Below, in pieces: positions 48,866-58,664 of a stretch of 64,000 nucleotides of DNA. Source of the DNA: Actinomycetes bacterium (lineage in GTDB: Bacteria; Actinomycetota; Acidimicrobiia; Acidimicrobiales; SZUA-35); the NCBI GenBank assembly GCA_024280015.1, contig JAJRQY010000140.1, positions 1-64,000 of the forward strand. Direction: 5' to 3'. A program made the translations under genes and the position numbers. The notes under the pieces were generated by a model that did not search any database, was not told where the DNA came from, and saw only the letters and a list, made by a program, of their open reading frames with translations. Position 1 is the first letter of the stretch, and the number at the start of each line of letters is the position of its first letter.

Positions 48866-49852
48866 CTAGACACCGAGGCCAGCAAGATCCCAATAGGGAT
48901 GGCCTGCCGGATCACTGGGAGTCGTCAGGATCTCGGGCCCATCTTCGGTTATCAAGATGGTGTGCTCAAACTGGGCAGTTCGACTTCGGTCAGATGTCGT
49001 TGCCGTCCAACCGTCGGACCACATCTTGGCCTTCCATGACCCAACCGAGATCATCGGCTCGACGGTGAAGGTCATGCCGACCTCGATGATGTCGGTCAAT
49101 TGGGGATGAAAATAGTGACAAACCTGCAGATCGGTGTGGAACTGCTCGCCAATTCCGTGCCCGACGAAATCTCGAATCACTCCGTAGCCGTTGTCCTCTG
49201 CATGGTCTTGAATAGCCCGGCCAATGGCATTGATCTGGGCCCCAGGAACCGCAGCGGCAATGCCGCGTGCGGTGCATTCGCGGGTGACTTCGACCAGCCG
49301 TTGAGAAACAGGATCGACCTGGCCGACATAGAAGGTCGCGTTGGTATCACCATGAACACCATCGATGTACAAGGTCACGTCACAATTGAGAATGTCGCCA
49401 TCTTGAAGCGGCCGATCATCGGGGATTCCGTGACAGATCACCTCATTGACCGAGGTGCAAAGCGACTTCGGAAAGGGGTTTGACCCACCGGGGTACATGA
49501 GTGGACTGGGGTAGGCGTCGCGGCGGATTGATTCACTATGACAAAATGCGTCAACCTCTTCGGTGGTGACTCCGGGAGCAATGACGGTTCCTAAGGAAGC
49601 CAAGGTGTCGGCTGCTTCTCGGCCGGCGTGACGCATCTTTTTGATGACGTCAGCTGACTTCACATTGGACTCATCCCAACGCTCGACACTGGTGCCATCA
49701 GCCCAAATCGGGCGAGCAATAGAATCGGGCACTGGTCGCAACGGAGTCTGTTTACCTGCCCGCACCGGTTGCATCGAGTTCTTATGGCAACGTTTGTACT
49801 TCTGGCCACTGCCGCACCAGCAGGCATCATTGGCTTTGGGGAGAGCGCGCAT
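48866..49852 (-). CDS. map: Methionine aminopeptidase with SEC-C zinc tag
   Basis: 328 residues. Residues 1-25 contain a SEC-C motif (ACWCGSGQKYKRCH), which binds zinc and contacts ribosomes or SecA-type partners. The type I methionine aminopeptidase domain follows with its five metal ligands: CDVTLYIDGVHGDT (two Asp), GHGIG (His), FTVEPM (Glu) and FEHTILI (Glu). It removes N-terminal Met from nascent proteins. ATG 49852 is 6 nt from TAGAAT. Confidence 0.95.
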   Translation of the reverse strand: MRALPKANDACWCGSGQKYKRCHKNSMQPVRAGKQTPLRPVPDSIARPIWADGTSVERWDESNVKSADVIKKMRHAGREAADTLASLGTVIAPGVTTEEVDAFCHSESIRRDAYPSPLMYPGGSNPFPKSLCTSVNEVICHGIPDDRPLQDGDILNCDVTLYIDGVHGDTNATFYVGQVDPVSQRLVEVTRECTARGIAAAVPGAQINAIGRAIQDHAEDNGYGVIRDFVGHGIGEQFHTDLQVCHYFHPQLTDIIEVGMTFTVEPMISVGSWKAKMWSDGWTATTSDRSRTAQFEHTILITEDGPEILTTPSDPAGHPYWDLAGLGV

Positions 49853-49858
49853 CCAACC

Positions 49859-49864
49859 ATTCTA
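49859..49864 (-). promoter_or_regulatory. -10 hexamer TAGAAT, leaderless
   Basis: TAGAAT is 6 nt upstream of the map ATG. Confidence 0.65.
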
Positions 49865-49936
49865 ACCGGCCGCAACTTGCCCAAGCCCCGCGGTACGGTG
49901 ACACTGATGTTTGACTTGGACAAAAGGGGCTAGACA

Positions 49937-50473
49937 GTGACCCTAGAAGGACGGCTTCTGGTTTCTAAGCCCGCTCTTCACGATGACAGCTTCAACGGAA
50001 CGATCACCTTGCTGGTCGAGCACGACCAGGGCGGGGCAATTGGCCTCATCTTGAACCGGCCGACAGAATTGCTGATGGCTGATGCGTTCTCCGAGTGGGG
50101 CTCAATGGCTCCCGAAGGCGAACCAATCTTCTCTGGAGGGCCGGTGGAGGCAGGGTCAATGGTTGTCTTGGCTGACGGTTCCTTTGACGATGGTGAACTT
50201 GCTCTTGGCTTGCGGAGCCTTGATCTTGAGCAACAGGTCCCCCTCGTCAAGGCCGATGGGATTGAGCGGATCCGTGTTTTTGCTGGCTATGCCGGCTGGG
50301 CCCCGAACCAGCTGGAGGGTGAGCTTGCCATGGGAGCCTGGTGGCTGGTTGCTGGGACGAAGGACGATGTCTTTCACGTGGACCCGTCCAAACTGTGGGC
50401 TGACGTGCTGAGGAGAAACGGTGGTGAAATGGCCCGCTTTGCCCACTACCCACGAGACCCTTCCAGCAACTAG
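49937..50473 (+). CDS. YqgE/AlgH-family protein
   Basis: 178 residues from GTG 49937 with AAAGGGG 9 nt upstream. Family motifs: LLVSKPALHDDSFNGTITLLVEHD, GAIGLILNRPT, SGGPVEAGSMVVL and FAGYAGWAPNQLEGEL. Single-domain cytoplasmic protein with no proven activity; AlgH was linked to alginate regulation in Pseudomonas. Divergent from map. Confidence 0.92.
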   Translation: MTLEGRLLVSKPALHDDSFNGTITLLVEHDQGGAIGLILNRPTELLMADAFSEWGSMAPEGEPIFSGGPVEAGSMVVLADGSFDDGELALGLRSLDLEQQVPLVKADGIERIRVFAGYAGWAPNQLEGELAMGAWWLVAGTKDDVFHVDPSKLWADVLRRNGGEMARFAHYPRDPSSN

Positions 50474-50492
50474 GGCACGGGTGGGGTGGTGG

Positions 50493-52145
50493 CTAGAGCG
50501 AGTGCGACAAGATGCTGACCAGTTCAGGAACTCGTTTCTCGGCTCGACGTGCCCCCATGGCGGTTCCAGCCAGCCATACGCCAAATCCATAGATTGGGGC
50601 GACAAGGCTGAGCACAATCCCGGCTGATGTGGAGTCTCGAGATTGGGCTAGCCCGTACAAGATCGGGACGGCAAGCAGTAGGCCAACAAAGACGCCAACA
50701 AAAGTGATGAGTCCGTTGACACAGCCCGTACCGGGTGAACTGGTGGCAAACGGATTGGCCGAGTCGTCATCAGCCAGGGGCGTTGGCGCCAGGGTCGATG
50801 TCAGCGCCCCCACACCCGAACCGGTGAGGGCCATGCCAATGGCGGCGGAGATAGCAATAGGAGCAAACCGCCAGCCTCCCGTCCAGGCCGCGGTACCAAG
50901 AGTCACCAGGACCGATGCTCCAAATCCCAGAATGGCGAAGAGTAGCGAACGGCCCCGCAGCAGGGGCGCAAAGGAGGGTGTGGCCAACAGCTCCGCCCAG
51001 AGGGCCCTGCCATCGGGCCCCAACAGGTTTGATCCCGTCACTCCAGCCGTCAGGCCTGGTATGCAGCCAAACAATACCGCCTCGGGGTTGCGGTCAATGA
51101 TTGCGCTGAGAAATGGCGCGCCTCCGATTACCAGCACGATGAGCTGGCTAACAACCTGAACCCGATAGCGAGGGTGGCGGCTCAGATAGCGGCGCTCCTT
51201 GGCCAGCACAACCAGGATCGGGTGTCGAGAATCCTGACTGTGCTTGGCTGAGTCCTTCAGGAGGTGCCCACCAGAAATGGTGTCAACGTCAGAATCGGCA
51301 ACATTGGCCAGAGCCTTCTCCAGGACATCTACCCAGCCTCGCAAGATGACAACGAGCAGGGCTGACGTGGCTGCCAACTCAACCGCGGGAATGGCGAACT
51401 CGCCGATCGAGAGTCGACCGACTGCATCGCCGGCCCACCCCAGCGGAGTGAGGCGTACAACTTCAGCCACTTGGCCAACGTGTTCGGCCGTGAGATCTAC
51501 CCCAAACACGTTGAGGAGCTGGAAGGTTGCGCCAACCAGTCCGGCTACCAGGCCAGCCGCAACCGTGGCAAAGTCGCGGCTTCGCCGACTTCGCAAACTA
51601 GCCCCCAGGTAGGTCAAGGCCAGACGGGAGCTGGTAGTGGCCAAAGCCAGAGTCAGAACGGTGGCCAAGACACCAAATAGTTTGTGAGCCAGCGTCGGCC
51701 CTCGAAAAGCCAAGACAAGAAGGGGGATACCGGCGGCAAGTGGGCCGGGGCCAACAATGCTGGCCGCAGCCATGCCAGCAGCCAACGGCCGTGATTCCAA
51801 TGAGAAGAGGGCAAGGCGGGTGGTGTCGATTGTCTCATCACTGGCACCGAAAAGGAGCGGCCCAACAAGCCAGCCAAGAACAAGAGAACCACCAATGAGG
51901 GGACCGACTTGAAACCGCCAAACCTCACTCATGGTGTACACCAAGCGTCCGGCTGCCAGCCCAACAAGAAGGGACGCCACCGTGAACATGACAAGGCCCC
52001 AGCGCCCATTGGTACGCAAAACATTGCGGAGGAGACGAAACTTGAGACGAACGAAGAGTCGGACCATAGTGGCCGTCCCTGGAGTTGGCAGCCGATCTTG
52101 ATTACTTGTTGTTGCCTTGGTGCTGGTTGGCTCAGATCCGGTCAT
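50493..52145 (-). CDS. ABC transporter membrane subunit
   Basis: 550 residues; about 12 hydrophobic segments with an N-terminal amphipathic stretch (VRLFVRLKFRLLRNVLR). Sequence is not close to a named family but it follows the ABC ATPase gene by 6 bp, so it should be the permease of an exporter. An ATG at 52067 (MVRLFVRL) is an alternative start. Substrate unknown. Confidence 0.75.
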   Translation of the reverse strand: MTGSEPTSTKATTSNQDRLPTPGTATMVRLFVRLKFRLLRNVLRTNGRWGLVMFTVASLLVGLAAGRLVYTMSEVWRFQVGPLIGGSLVLGWLVGPLLFGASDETIDTTRLALFSLESRPLAAGMAAASIVGPGPLAAGIPLLVLAFRGPTLAHKLFGVLATVLTLALATTSSRLALTYLGASLRSRRSRDFATVAAGLVAGLVGATFQLLNVFGVDLTAEHVGQVAEVVRLTPLGWAGDAVGRLSIGEFAIPAVELAATSALLVVILRGWVDVLEKALANVADSDVDTISGGHLLKDSAKHSQDSRHPILVVLAKERRYLSRHPRYRVQVVSQLIVLVIGGAPFLSAIIDRNPEAVLFGCIPGLTAGVTGSNLLGPDGRALWAELLATPSFAPLLRGRSLLFAILGFGASVLVTLGTAAWTGGWRFAPIAISAAIGMALTGSGVGALTSTLAPTPLADDDSANPFATSSPGTGCVNGLITFVGVFVGLLLAVPILYGLAQSRDSTSAGIVLSLVAPIYGFGVWLAGTAMGARRAEKRVPELVSILSHSL

Positions 52146-52151
52146 GGGGTC

Positions 52152-52907
52152 CTATGGCTGAAGCCAGTCAAGGTCGACGGTGGTTGAGGGGAGTCCAACT
52201 GCTTCGACGAAGACGTCCTCAAGCCGACGATCAGCGCACAAGGTCTCGATCGGCCCACCGGCAACGATTCGACCGGCATTCATGACCGCAACATGGTCAC
52301 AGATGCCCTCAACCACTTCCATCACATGACTGGAGAAAATGACGGTCGCTCCGCCAGCCACCATCTGTTCCAGCAGGGCGCGAAGCACACGGACCGAAAG
52401 GGGGTCAACGGACTCGAACGGTTCGTCCAAGAACAAGACGGTCGGACGGTGAAGCACGGCGGCGGCGAGAGCGATCTTCTTCCTCATCCCCGTCGAGTAG
52501 TCCACAACGAGTCGACCGGCTGCCTCGCTCAGATCGAGGATTTCCAACAGGTCAGATGACCGTCGGATCGCCTCAGCCTGTGGAATGCCACGAAGCAGAC
52601 CAACGTATTCCAGTAGCTCTCGTCCTGTCAGTCGTTCGAACAGGCGGAGCTCTTCGGGTACAACCCCGATTCGAGCTTTGACTGCTTTTGGATCGTCCCA
52701 AACGTCAAGTCCGTCGACGTATGCGGTCCCAGCATCAGGCCGAAGGAGTCCGGTACTGATTTTGAGAGTGCTGGACTTCCCAGCACCGTTCGGACCAACG
52801 AGGCCAAAAAAGCTTCCGCGTGGAACGACGAGGTCCAGGTGATCCACTGCCACTTTTTCGTCGAATTGTTTGACCAGCCCGCAGAGTTGTACGGCTGGCT
52901 CGCTCAA
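52152..52907 (-). CDS. ABC transporter ATPase
   Basis: 251 residues. Walker [11 protein letters not shown]-loop near EELRLFE, signature YSTGMRKK, Walker B VLFLDEP and switch His in [10 protein letters not shown]. The start is TTG 52907, overlapping the add stop by four bases (TTGA). Signature variant STGM and the DrrA/NatA-like sequence point to an exporter of lipids or drugs rather than an importer. Confidence 0.9.
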   Translation of the reverse strand: MSEPAVQLCGLVKQFDEKVAVDHLDLVVPRGSFFGLVGPNGAGKSSTLKISTGLLRPDAGTAYVDGLDVWDDPKAVKARIGVVPEELRLFERLTGRELLEYVGLLRGIPQAEAIRRSSDLLEILDLSEAAGRLVVDYSTGMRKKIALAAAVLHRPTVLFLDEPFESVDPLSVRVLRALLEQMVAGGATVIFSSHVMEVVEGICDHVAVMNAGRIVAGGPIETLCADRRLEDVFVEAVGLPSTTVDLDWLQP

Positions 52908-53983
52908 AGGTTCGAGTCGCGAAGGGAGGCGTAGCCGGGTTTTATGATCTCGTTGATGATCTTGAGTCGCTGCTCAAAGGGCCAGAATGCGCTCTTCATT
53001 GCGTTGAGGGTGAGCCACTCCATATCGCTCCAGCCGTATCCGAAGGCATCGAAGAGTTTCACAAACTCATCGGAGAGCTTGACGTTGCTCATCAGGCGAT
53101 TGTCGGTATTGACTGTCACTCGAAAGCGGAGCTTTCGCAAGACGCCGATCGGGTGGTCTTCAATACTGTCAGCGGCACCGGTGTTGACGTTGGAAGTTGG
53201 GCACATTTCCAGCGGGATACGACAGTCGCGAACATAGGCGGCAAGGCGACCAAGTTCGGCCCGACCGTCCGGATTGAAGGTGATGTCGTCCATGATGCGC
53301 ACACCATGGCCCAATCGTTCAGCGCCGCAATAGTTCAGGGCTTCGGCAATGGAAGGTAAGCCAAATGCTTCGCCGGCGTGGATGGTGATGTGGAAGTTTT
53401 CGCGCATGGCTAGCTGGAATGCGGCCAGGTGACGGGTGGGAGGGAACCCGGCCTCGGCACCGGCAATATCGAAACCTACAACTCCACTATCGCGGTGGCG
53501 AATAGCCAATTCGGCGATCTCGAGTGAGTGGGCGGCGGTACGCATAGCCGAGCAGAGGGTGCCGACGGTGATGGTCCGTCCTTCTGAGCCGATTCGGAAT
53601 CCTTCTTGGACAGCTTCGACTACTTCATCCAGCGTAAGTCCTTGAGAAATGTGTTGTTCGGGCGCGAAACGTACCTCGGCGTAGACAACACCATCATTGT
53701 CCAGGTCTTCGGCTGCTTCGGCTGCTGCCCGGATCAGGCCATCCTTGGTTTGGGTGACACCAACGGTGTGGGCAAAGGTTTCCAAGTAGAGCTCGAGATT
53801 GCGTCGATCGGCGCCACGAGTGAACCAGGTCGCCAGCTCATCAGGGTCGGTCGTCGGTAGATCCTTGTAGCCCTGTTCTTGGGCCAACTCAATCACGGTG
53901 CTTGGCCGCATGCCTCCGTCCAGATGGTCATGCAGAAGAACTTTTGGGGCTTTGACAATGAGGTCAGCAGTGGCTCGGTCCAT
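52904..53983 (-). CDS. add: Adenosine deaminase
   Basis: 359 residues. Zinc and catalytic motifs: LHDHLDGG (HxH), [13 protein letters not shown] and VNTDN. It deaminates adenosine and deoxyadenosine to inosine. ATG 53983 lies 5 nt from TAGCCT. It heads a transcript with the ABC pair and sits beside pyrimidine salvage genes. Confidence 0.94.
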   Translation of the reverse strand: MDRATADLIVKAPKVLLHDHLDGGMRPSTVIELAQEQGYKDLPTTDPDELATWFTRGADRRNLELYLETFAHTVGVTQTKDGLIRAAAEAAEDLDNDGVVYAEVRFAPEQHISQGLTLDEVVEAVQEGFRIGSEGRTITVGTLCSAMRTAAHSLEIAELAIRHRDSGVVGFDIAGAEAGFPPTRHLAAFQLAMRENFHITIHAGEAFGLPSIAEALNYCGAERLGHGVRIMDDITFNPDGRAELGRLAAYVRDCRIPLEMCPTSNVNTGAADSIEDHPIGVLRKLRFRVTVNTDNRLMSNVKLSDEFVKLFDAFGYGWSDMEWLTLNAMKSAFWPFEQRLKIINEIIKPGYASLRDSNL

Positions 53984-53988
53984 GTCTC

Positions 53989-53994
53989 AGGCTA
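53989..53994 (-). promoter_or_regulatory. -10 hexamer TAGCCT, leaderless
   Basis: TAGCCT is 5 nt before the add ATG. Confidence 0.55.
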
Positions 53995-54046
53995 ACCGGC
54001 GACACCAGGGCTAACGCCGCACCTGAGCATTTTTGATGCTTCTGGC

Positions 54047-55327
54047 TTAGGCGATTCGTTCAATAACTGGAGACGAGGGTTCGGGTGCCTCAGATCCGTA
54101 TTGGATCGCGTCATCTAGAAGTTCATTCGCTCCGATGAAACGGGATTCCTCATCGGCAAACAACGCCAGAACAGGTTCGCCCTTTTCCACCGATTCACCC
54201 GGCTTCTTCAGGATCTGGATTCCCGCTCCGAATGAGACAGCATCTTCCTTCCTGGCTCGGCCAGCTCCTAAGCGCATGGAGGCCAGACCCATGCTGAGAG
54301 CATTCATGTCTGTTACGAATCCGGCTTGGGGAGCCAGGAGTTCTTGGCGGTTGGCTGCGTACTGGCGCGGCGCATCGGGATCACCGCCTTGGACCCGAAC
54401 CATGGCGTCCCATTTAGCCATCGCTCCGCCCGAGGCCAGCATGGCTGCTGGATCGCCGGGCACGCCTGCTAGGTCCATCATTTCCTGGGCCAGGGCCACC
54501 GTCACGTCAACCAGATCCTGGGGGCCATTTCCCTGCAGTGTGGCGACCGATTCATCGACCTCCAGGGTATTGCCAATCATGCGGCCGAGGGGTTGATCCA
54601 TCCGGGTCAGCAGGGCTGAGGTCTTCACACCAGACCGATTTCCGATGCCAACCATGGTTTCGGCCAGCTCTCGTGCTTCCTCCACGGTTTGCATGAAGGC
54701 ACCGCGCCCAACCTTGACGTCTAAGACCAGGTACTCGGTCCCACCGGCAATTTTCTTGCTCATGATGGATGAGGCGATGAGAGGTATGGAGGCCACCGTT
54801 CCGGTGGTGTCACGCAAGGCATAGAGCTTCTTGTCAGCGGGGGCGATCTCGCCGGAGGCTGCAGCAATCACGGCACCAACGTCCAAGAGGGCGGCCTTGA
54901 GCGCGTCGGGAGTCATCTCCGGATGCCAGCCGGGAATAGCCTCCATCTTGTCAATGGTTCCACCAGTGTGGCCAAGGCCGCGACCAGCGAGTTGAGGCAT
55001 GACCATGCCGCCGAGGGCGGCAATAAGTGGGCACAGGATCAGTGAAACCTTGTCGCCGACACCGCCGGTGGAGTGTTTGTCGACTAGGGGAAGGTCGATC
55101 CCGCTGTGGGTGACCCGGGTTCCCGTGTTGATCATGGCTTCGGTCCAGACAGCTAGCTCATCGCCACTCAAACCGTTCAAGAATACGGCCATGGCCAGGG
55201 CGGAGGCTTGCTCATCAGCGACGGTGCCATCGGTATAGGCCTGGATAAACCAACGAATGGCGTCGTCGGGCAGGGTTTGTTTATCCCGCTTGAGCATGAT
55301 GACCGTTGTTGCATCCCAGGTTGCCAT
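54047..55327 (-). CDS. deoA: Thymidine phosphorylase
   Basis: 426 residues; ATG 55327 with AGGAG 8 nt upstream. Pyrimidine-nucleoside phosphorylase motifs: KHSTGGVGDKVSL (phosphate loop), GRGLGHTGGTIDK and the conserved SGGAMAKW region. It splits thymidine or deoxyuridine with phosphate. Downstream of cdd by 69 bp. Confidence 0.95.
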   Translation of the reverse strand: MATWDATTVIMLKRDKQTLPDDAIRWFIQAYTDGTVADEQASALAMAVFLNGLSGDELAVWTEAMINTGTRVTHSGIDLPLVDKHSTGGVGDKVSLILCPLIAALGGMVMPQLAGRGLGHTGGTIDKMEAIPGWHPEMTPDALKAALLDVGAVIAAASGEIAPADKKLYALRDTTGTVASIPLIASSIMSKKIAGGTEYLVLDVKVGRGAFMQTVEEARELAETMVGIGNRSGVKTSALLTRMDQPLGRMIGNTLEVDESVATLQGNGPQDLVDVTVALAQEMMDLAGVPGDPAAMLASGGAMAKWDAMVRVQGGDPDAPRQYAANRQELLAPQAGFVTDMNALSMGLASMRLGAGRARKEDAVSFGAGIQILKKPGESVEKGEPVLALFADEESRFIGANELLDDAIQYGSEAPEPSSPVIERIA

Positions 55328-55396
55328 GTGAATCTCCTGATTAGTCCGGTTGAACTGAGTGTGAAGGGGTTTGCTGGTGAACGGCGATCGGCTTTG

Positions 55397-55825
55397 CTAA
55401 CCCTCGGCCAGCCGGTCGGTATCGAATCCACCGGGTAGGAGTTGAGCCATGGTTTGGGGTGAGTCAACGCCGTCGACCAGACATTCGGGCCCACCGTTTT
55501 CCAAGAGGAGCTGGCGACAACGTCCACAAGGGGTGCATTGCTCACCAGATCCGGAAACTGTTGCTACCGCGATGAGGCGGCCTCCGCCGCTTGAGTGAAG
55601 GGCTGAGACTAGGCCGCATTCGGCACAAAGACCGAGGCCATAAGACACATTCTCTACATTGCACCCGGTAATGATTCGCCCGTCATCAACGAGCGCCGCG
55701 GCACCAACGTGGAAGTTGGAATAGGGGGCATAGGCGGATTTGGAGGCTTCCAGAGCGGTAGCTCGCAGCTGATCCCAATCAATGTCGTGTTTTTGAATCG
55801 CCGGCTTGTCTGCTGAGCCGGACAC
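55397..55825 (-). CDS. cdd: Cytidine deaminase
   Basis: 142 residues. Zinc-binding motifs CAECG and PCGRCRQ, plus CNVENVSYG. Deaminates cytidine and deoxycytidine. GTG start overlaps the upp stop by one base. Confidence 0.95.
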   Translation of the reverse strand: MSGSADKPAIQKHDIDWDQLRATALEASKSAYAPYSNFHVGAAALVDDGRIITGCNVENVSYGLGLCAECGLVSALHSSGGGRLIAVATVSGSGEQCTPCGRCRQLLLENGGPECLVDGVDSPQTMAQLLPGGFDTDRLAEG

Positions 55826-56460
55826 TAGAGGGTCCCGTAGATACGGTCACCTGCGTCGCCAAGGCCGGGCACGATGTAGGCGTTCTCGTTCAGCCGCTCA
55901 TCCAACGCTGCCAGGGTGATTGGTAGGTCGGGGTGTGCGTCGTGAACGGCTTTGACGCCTTCAGGACAGCCGATGATGGACAGGAGGCGGATCCTTGTTG
56001 CCCCGTCCTTCTTGAGCTGATCGATAGCGGCCACCGCGCTGCCGCCGGTGGCGAGCATTGGATCAACCAGGATCACCTCACGCTCGTCGATTCGGGTCGG
56101 GAGTTTGCCGTAGTACTGGACTGGCTGGTGGGTTTCAGGATCCCGGTACATGCCGATATGGCCAACTCGTCCGTGAGGAACAAGCTCGAGGATGGCGTCG
56201 ACCATGATGAGTCCTGCCCGCAAGATTCCAACGATGGCTGGCGCTGGGCTTTGCAGCGCGATGGCCTGGGTTGTCGTGATTGGGGTTTCAACCTCGACGG
56301 TTCTGGTTGGCAGGTCACGAAGAGCTTCATAGGCAATGAGCAGGGTGATTTCTTTACACAGAGAGCGGAAGGCTCCTGGTTCGGTCTTGACATCTCGCAA
56401 GAGGGTGATCTTGTGAGAGACCAGTGGATGGTCAATAACAGTTAATACGGATTCAGTCAC
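55825..56460 (-). CDS. upp: Uracil phosphoribosyltransferase
   Basis: 211 residues. PRPP-binding motif VILVDPMLATGGSA and the uracil-binding C-terminal YIVPGLGDAGDRIYGTL. Converts uracil plus PRPP to UMP. GTG start overlaps purK by four bases (GTGA). Confidence 0.96.
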   Translation of the reverse strand: MTESVLTVIDHPLVSHKITLLRDVKTEPGAFRSLCKEITLLIAYEALRDLPTRTVEVETPITTTQAIALQSPAPAIVGILRAGLIMVDAILELVPHGRVGHIGMYRDPETHQPVQYYGKLPTRIDEREVILVDPMLATGGSAVAAIDQLKKDGATRIRLLSIIGCPEGVKAVHDAHPDLPITLAALDERLNENAYIVPGLGDAGDRIYGTL

Positions 56461-57602
56461 CAGGGACGCCTTCCAAGTAGGGCCGCTTCGGCTCGTCGAG
56501 CCATGTCACGGGCTTGATCGAGATCGTCACCAATTGCGGTGACATGGCCAAGTTTTCGCCCCGGACGGGGCCGTTTTTCATAAAGATGGATATGTGCCCC
56601 TTCGACGGCCAATGCATCAGCAAGGTGGTTGGCGGGGTCGACGCCTTCGTAGCCGCCAATGACATTGACGGTCACGATTGCTGGCGCCAGTGCCCATGTT
56701 GGTCCAAGGGGAAGATCGAGTACCGCACGCACATGGTTTTCGAACTGAGACGTTGGAGCACCCTCGATGGTGAGGTGTCCAGCATTGTGAGGCCTGGCTG
56801 CCAGCTCATTCACAACTAAGCCGTCAGTGGTTAACAAGAGTTCAACGGCCAGAACACCAACCGCTTCCAGCTCATCAGCCAATCGGAGTGCCAGTTCTTT
56901 AGCCTCGGTTGCGACTCGGGGGCCGATGGCTGCTGGCGCCCGTACTTCCTGGCATACTCCGTCTGATTGCACGACTTCGGCCACTGGATAGCAGCGAGCA
57001 TTCCCTCCTGGGCGCCGAACAACCAGGACCACCAGTTCTTTGATGATGGCCTGATAGCTCTCGGCCATGAGTTGACGACGGCTGTTCTCGGCCAGCACTC
57101 GCAAACCTTCGGCCGCAGTTTCGACGATCCAGATATTGCGTTCGTCGAGTGCTCCGGTTCGAACCGATTTGATAACGATTGGCCAATCAGCGGTCGAAGC
57201 GAAGTCAAAGAGATCATCCGGTCCTCGCAATTCGGCGAAGGCAGGAACCAGGAAGCCCTTGTTCTGGAGAATCCTGCGCTGGTGAAGCTTGTCGAACGCG
57301 GCTCGGATGACTCGAGCACCGGGGCGAATTTTGTGGCCAGATTGCTCCAAGCGCGTGAGCAGTCCAAGGTCCAGACGTTCATGTTCGAAGGTCACAACTT
57401 CGCAGGATTCGGCAAAAGAAGCCAGTGAATCTGGGTGTCCGTAGGTGGGGGACGGGGCGGCCAGGGCGGCAGAGTCATCGACGTCCTCAGCCAAGAGTCG
57501 CGGCGTAATTCCAAGCTTGACCGCGGCTTGATGAGTCATTCTGGCGATCTGGCCAGCACCAACAATGCCGAGTGGATAGATCGCTGGAAGGCCGGAAGTC
57601 AC
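56457..57602 (-). CDS. purK: 5-(carboxyamino)imidazole ribonucleotide synthase
   Basis: 381 residues from GTG 57602, which is 6 nt from TATTCT. ATP-grasp fold: LGIVGAGQIARM at the N terminus, central ATP-grasp region ending VVNELAARPHNAGH. It carboxylates AIR with bicarbonate and ATP in purine synthesis. purE is not adjacent. Leads the purK-upp-cdd unit, each joined by overlapping start and stop. Confidence 0.94.
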   Translation of the reverse strand: MTSGLPAIYPLGIVGAGQIARMTHQAAVKLGITPRLLAEDVDDSAALAAPSPTYGHPDSLASFAESCEVVTFEHERLDLGLLTRLEQSGHKIRPGARVIRAAFDKLHQRRILQNKGFLVPAFAELRGPDDLFDFASTADWPIVIKSVRTGALDERNIWIVETAAEGLRVLAENSRRQLMAESYQAIIKELVVLVVRRPGGNARCYPVAEVVQSDGVCQEVRAPAAIGPRVATEAKELALRLADELEAVGVLAVELLLTTDGLVVNELAARPHNAGHLTIEGAPTSQFENHVRAVLDLPLGPTWALAPAIVTVNVIGGYEGVDPANHLADALAVEGAHIHLYEKRPRPGRKLGHVTAIGDDLDQARDMARRAEAALLGRRPW

Positions 57603-57608
57603 AACCGG

Positions 57609-57614
57609 AGAATA
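57609..57614 (-). promoter_or_regulatory. -10 hexamer TATTCT, leaderless
   Basis: TATTCT is 6 nt before the purK GTG and decides the start over the longer frame to 57644. Confidence 0.6.
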
Positions 57615-57754
57615 GCGGCTGAATTGGCGGCATTGAACGGGCAATGCATGCGGGCTGATTGCCGAGAGGTTGTCATGACTGTCAGAGGCCGCCGCAATGA
57701 TGGTCTGATCGGCGGCTTTGGCCCCTCCCTAATCATCCAAATTGGAGGAACACC

Positions 57755-58624
57755 ATGTCGCCGAATCTTTCAACCCTTCCGTTCTCGCTTGTTGGGCTTG
57801 TGCAAGACCTTGAGCCGCACCGCTGCTATCTCGCCCTACTTCCACTCGATGGCCGACCTCTTGAAGAGGAGGACCTCATATCGATGAATGCCCATCCTGC
57901 GGAGTGGCTACTTGGTCTTGACTTACAAGCCAACGCCTCTGGCTTGGCGGTGATTGCGCCCGGTCGCGAAGTTGGTTCTGTTCAGTCCGAATCGATGACG
58001 GACCTGATGGGGCCTCAGGCCACGGCCGTCGCCCTGGTCCGGGTGTCTGGTGAGGGCTCCCTTCACGTCTTGCGAAACGGGGCGCAACGCTTGGTCGCCC
58101 CCAACGTCGAAGGGGTAGTACCCGATGCCCTGCGACGCGCTCTCAGGCTGCCGACTGCTGGTCCGGAGGCCGATCCTGGCTGGTATTGGGCTTTGCGGTG
58201 GCTGCTTGACTTGCAACATGATGGTTTTGCCAACAGTCCAGAACTTCTTGACGTTGAGGACGTGGTCTGGTCTCACCCCGCCATTGAACTGGGCGAGATT
58301 GCTGGCCTGTCGAGGTTCGAGCTTGAGGGTTTCTGTATTGACCGCCATGCGGAGCACAGTTGGCGAACCGGCTGGTCCGGAATCCGTAGCATGCTTGCCC
58401 GCCAGGTTGTTGTCGATGGCTTGGCTCCACGCGACCAACTTCAGCAGGCAGCCAGTTGGTATGACGACGGTTCGTTCAGTCGCTGGCTGCTGCACACTCA
58501 GCCCACCCTCTCCGAGGTGTTCGACACCGTCTCGGTGACCCTTGCCCCGGACGCATCTGATCTTGTGCGATCCATTGTCCATGACGTCCTGGTCCGCTCG
58601 AGCCCAGATCTCCAAGGCGGATGA
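57755..58624 (+). CDS. Conserved hypothetical protein, SCP2-unrelated
   Basis: 289 residues from ATG 57755 with TTGGAGG 7 nt upstream. No membrane segment. The N-terminal half has alternating strands and Leu-rich turns around VRVSGEGSLHVLRNG; the C-terminal half is helical with several Trp (GWYWALRWLLDL, HSWRTGW, SFSRWLLHTQ). No family recognised; likely restricted to this lineage. Convergent with the gene at 58637. Confidence 0.65.
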   Translation: MSPNLSTLPFSLVGLVQDLEPHRCYLALLPLDGRPLEEEDLISMNAHPAEWLLGLDLQANASGLAVIAPGREVGSVQSESMTDLMGPQATAVALVRVSGEGSLHVLRNGAQRLVAPNVEGVVPDALRRALRLPTAGPEADPGWYWALRWLLDLQHDGFANSPELLDVEDVVWSHPAIELGEIAGLSRFELEGFCIDRHAEHSWRTGWSGIRSMLARQVVVDGLAPRDQLQQAASWYDDGSFSRWLLHTQPTLSEVFDTVSVTLAPDASDLVRSIVHDVLVRSSPDLQGG

Positions 58625-58664
58625 ACCCGGGCAGCCCTAGTGGTCCAGAAGCTGCCCAAGGGTT
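58624..58664. terminator. Possible bidirectional hairpin
   Basis: GGGCAGC (58629-58635) and GCTGCCC (58651-58657) form a stem, extended by AACCC and GGGTT across a 2-nt bulge, between convergent stops. Confidence 0.4.
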
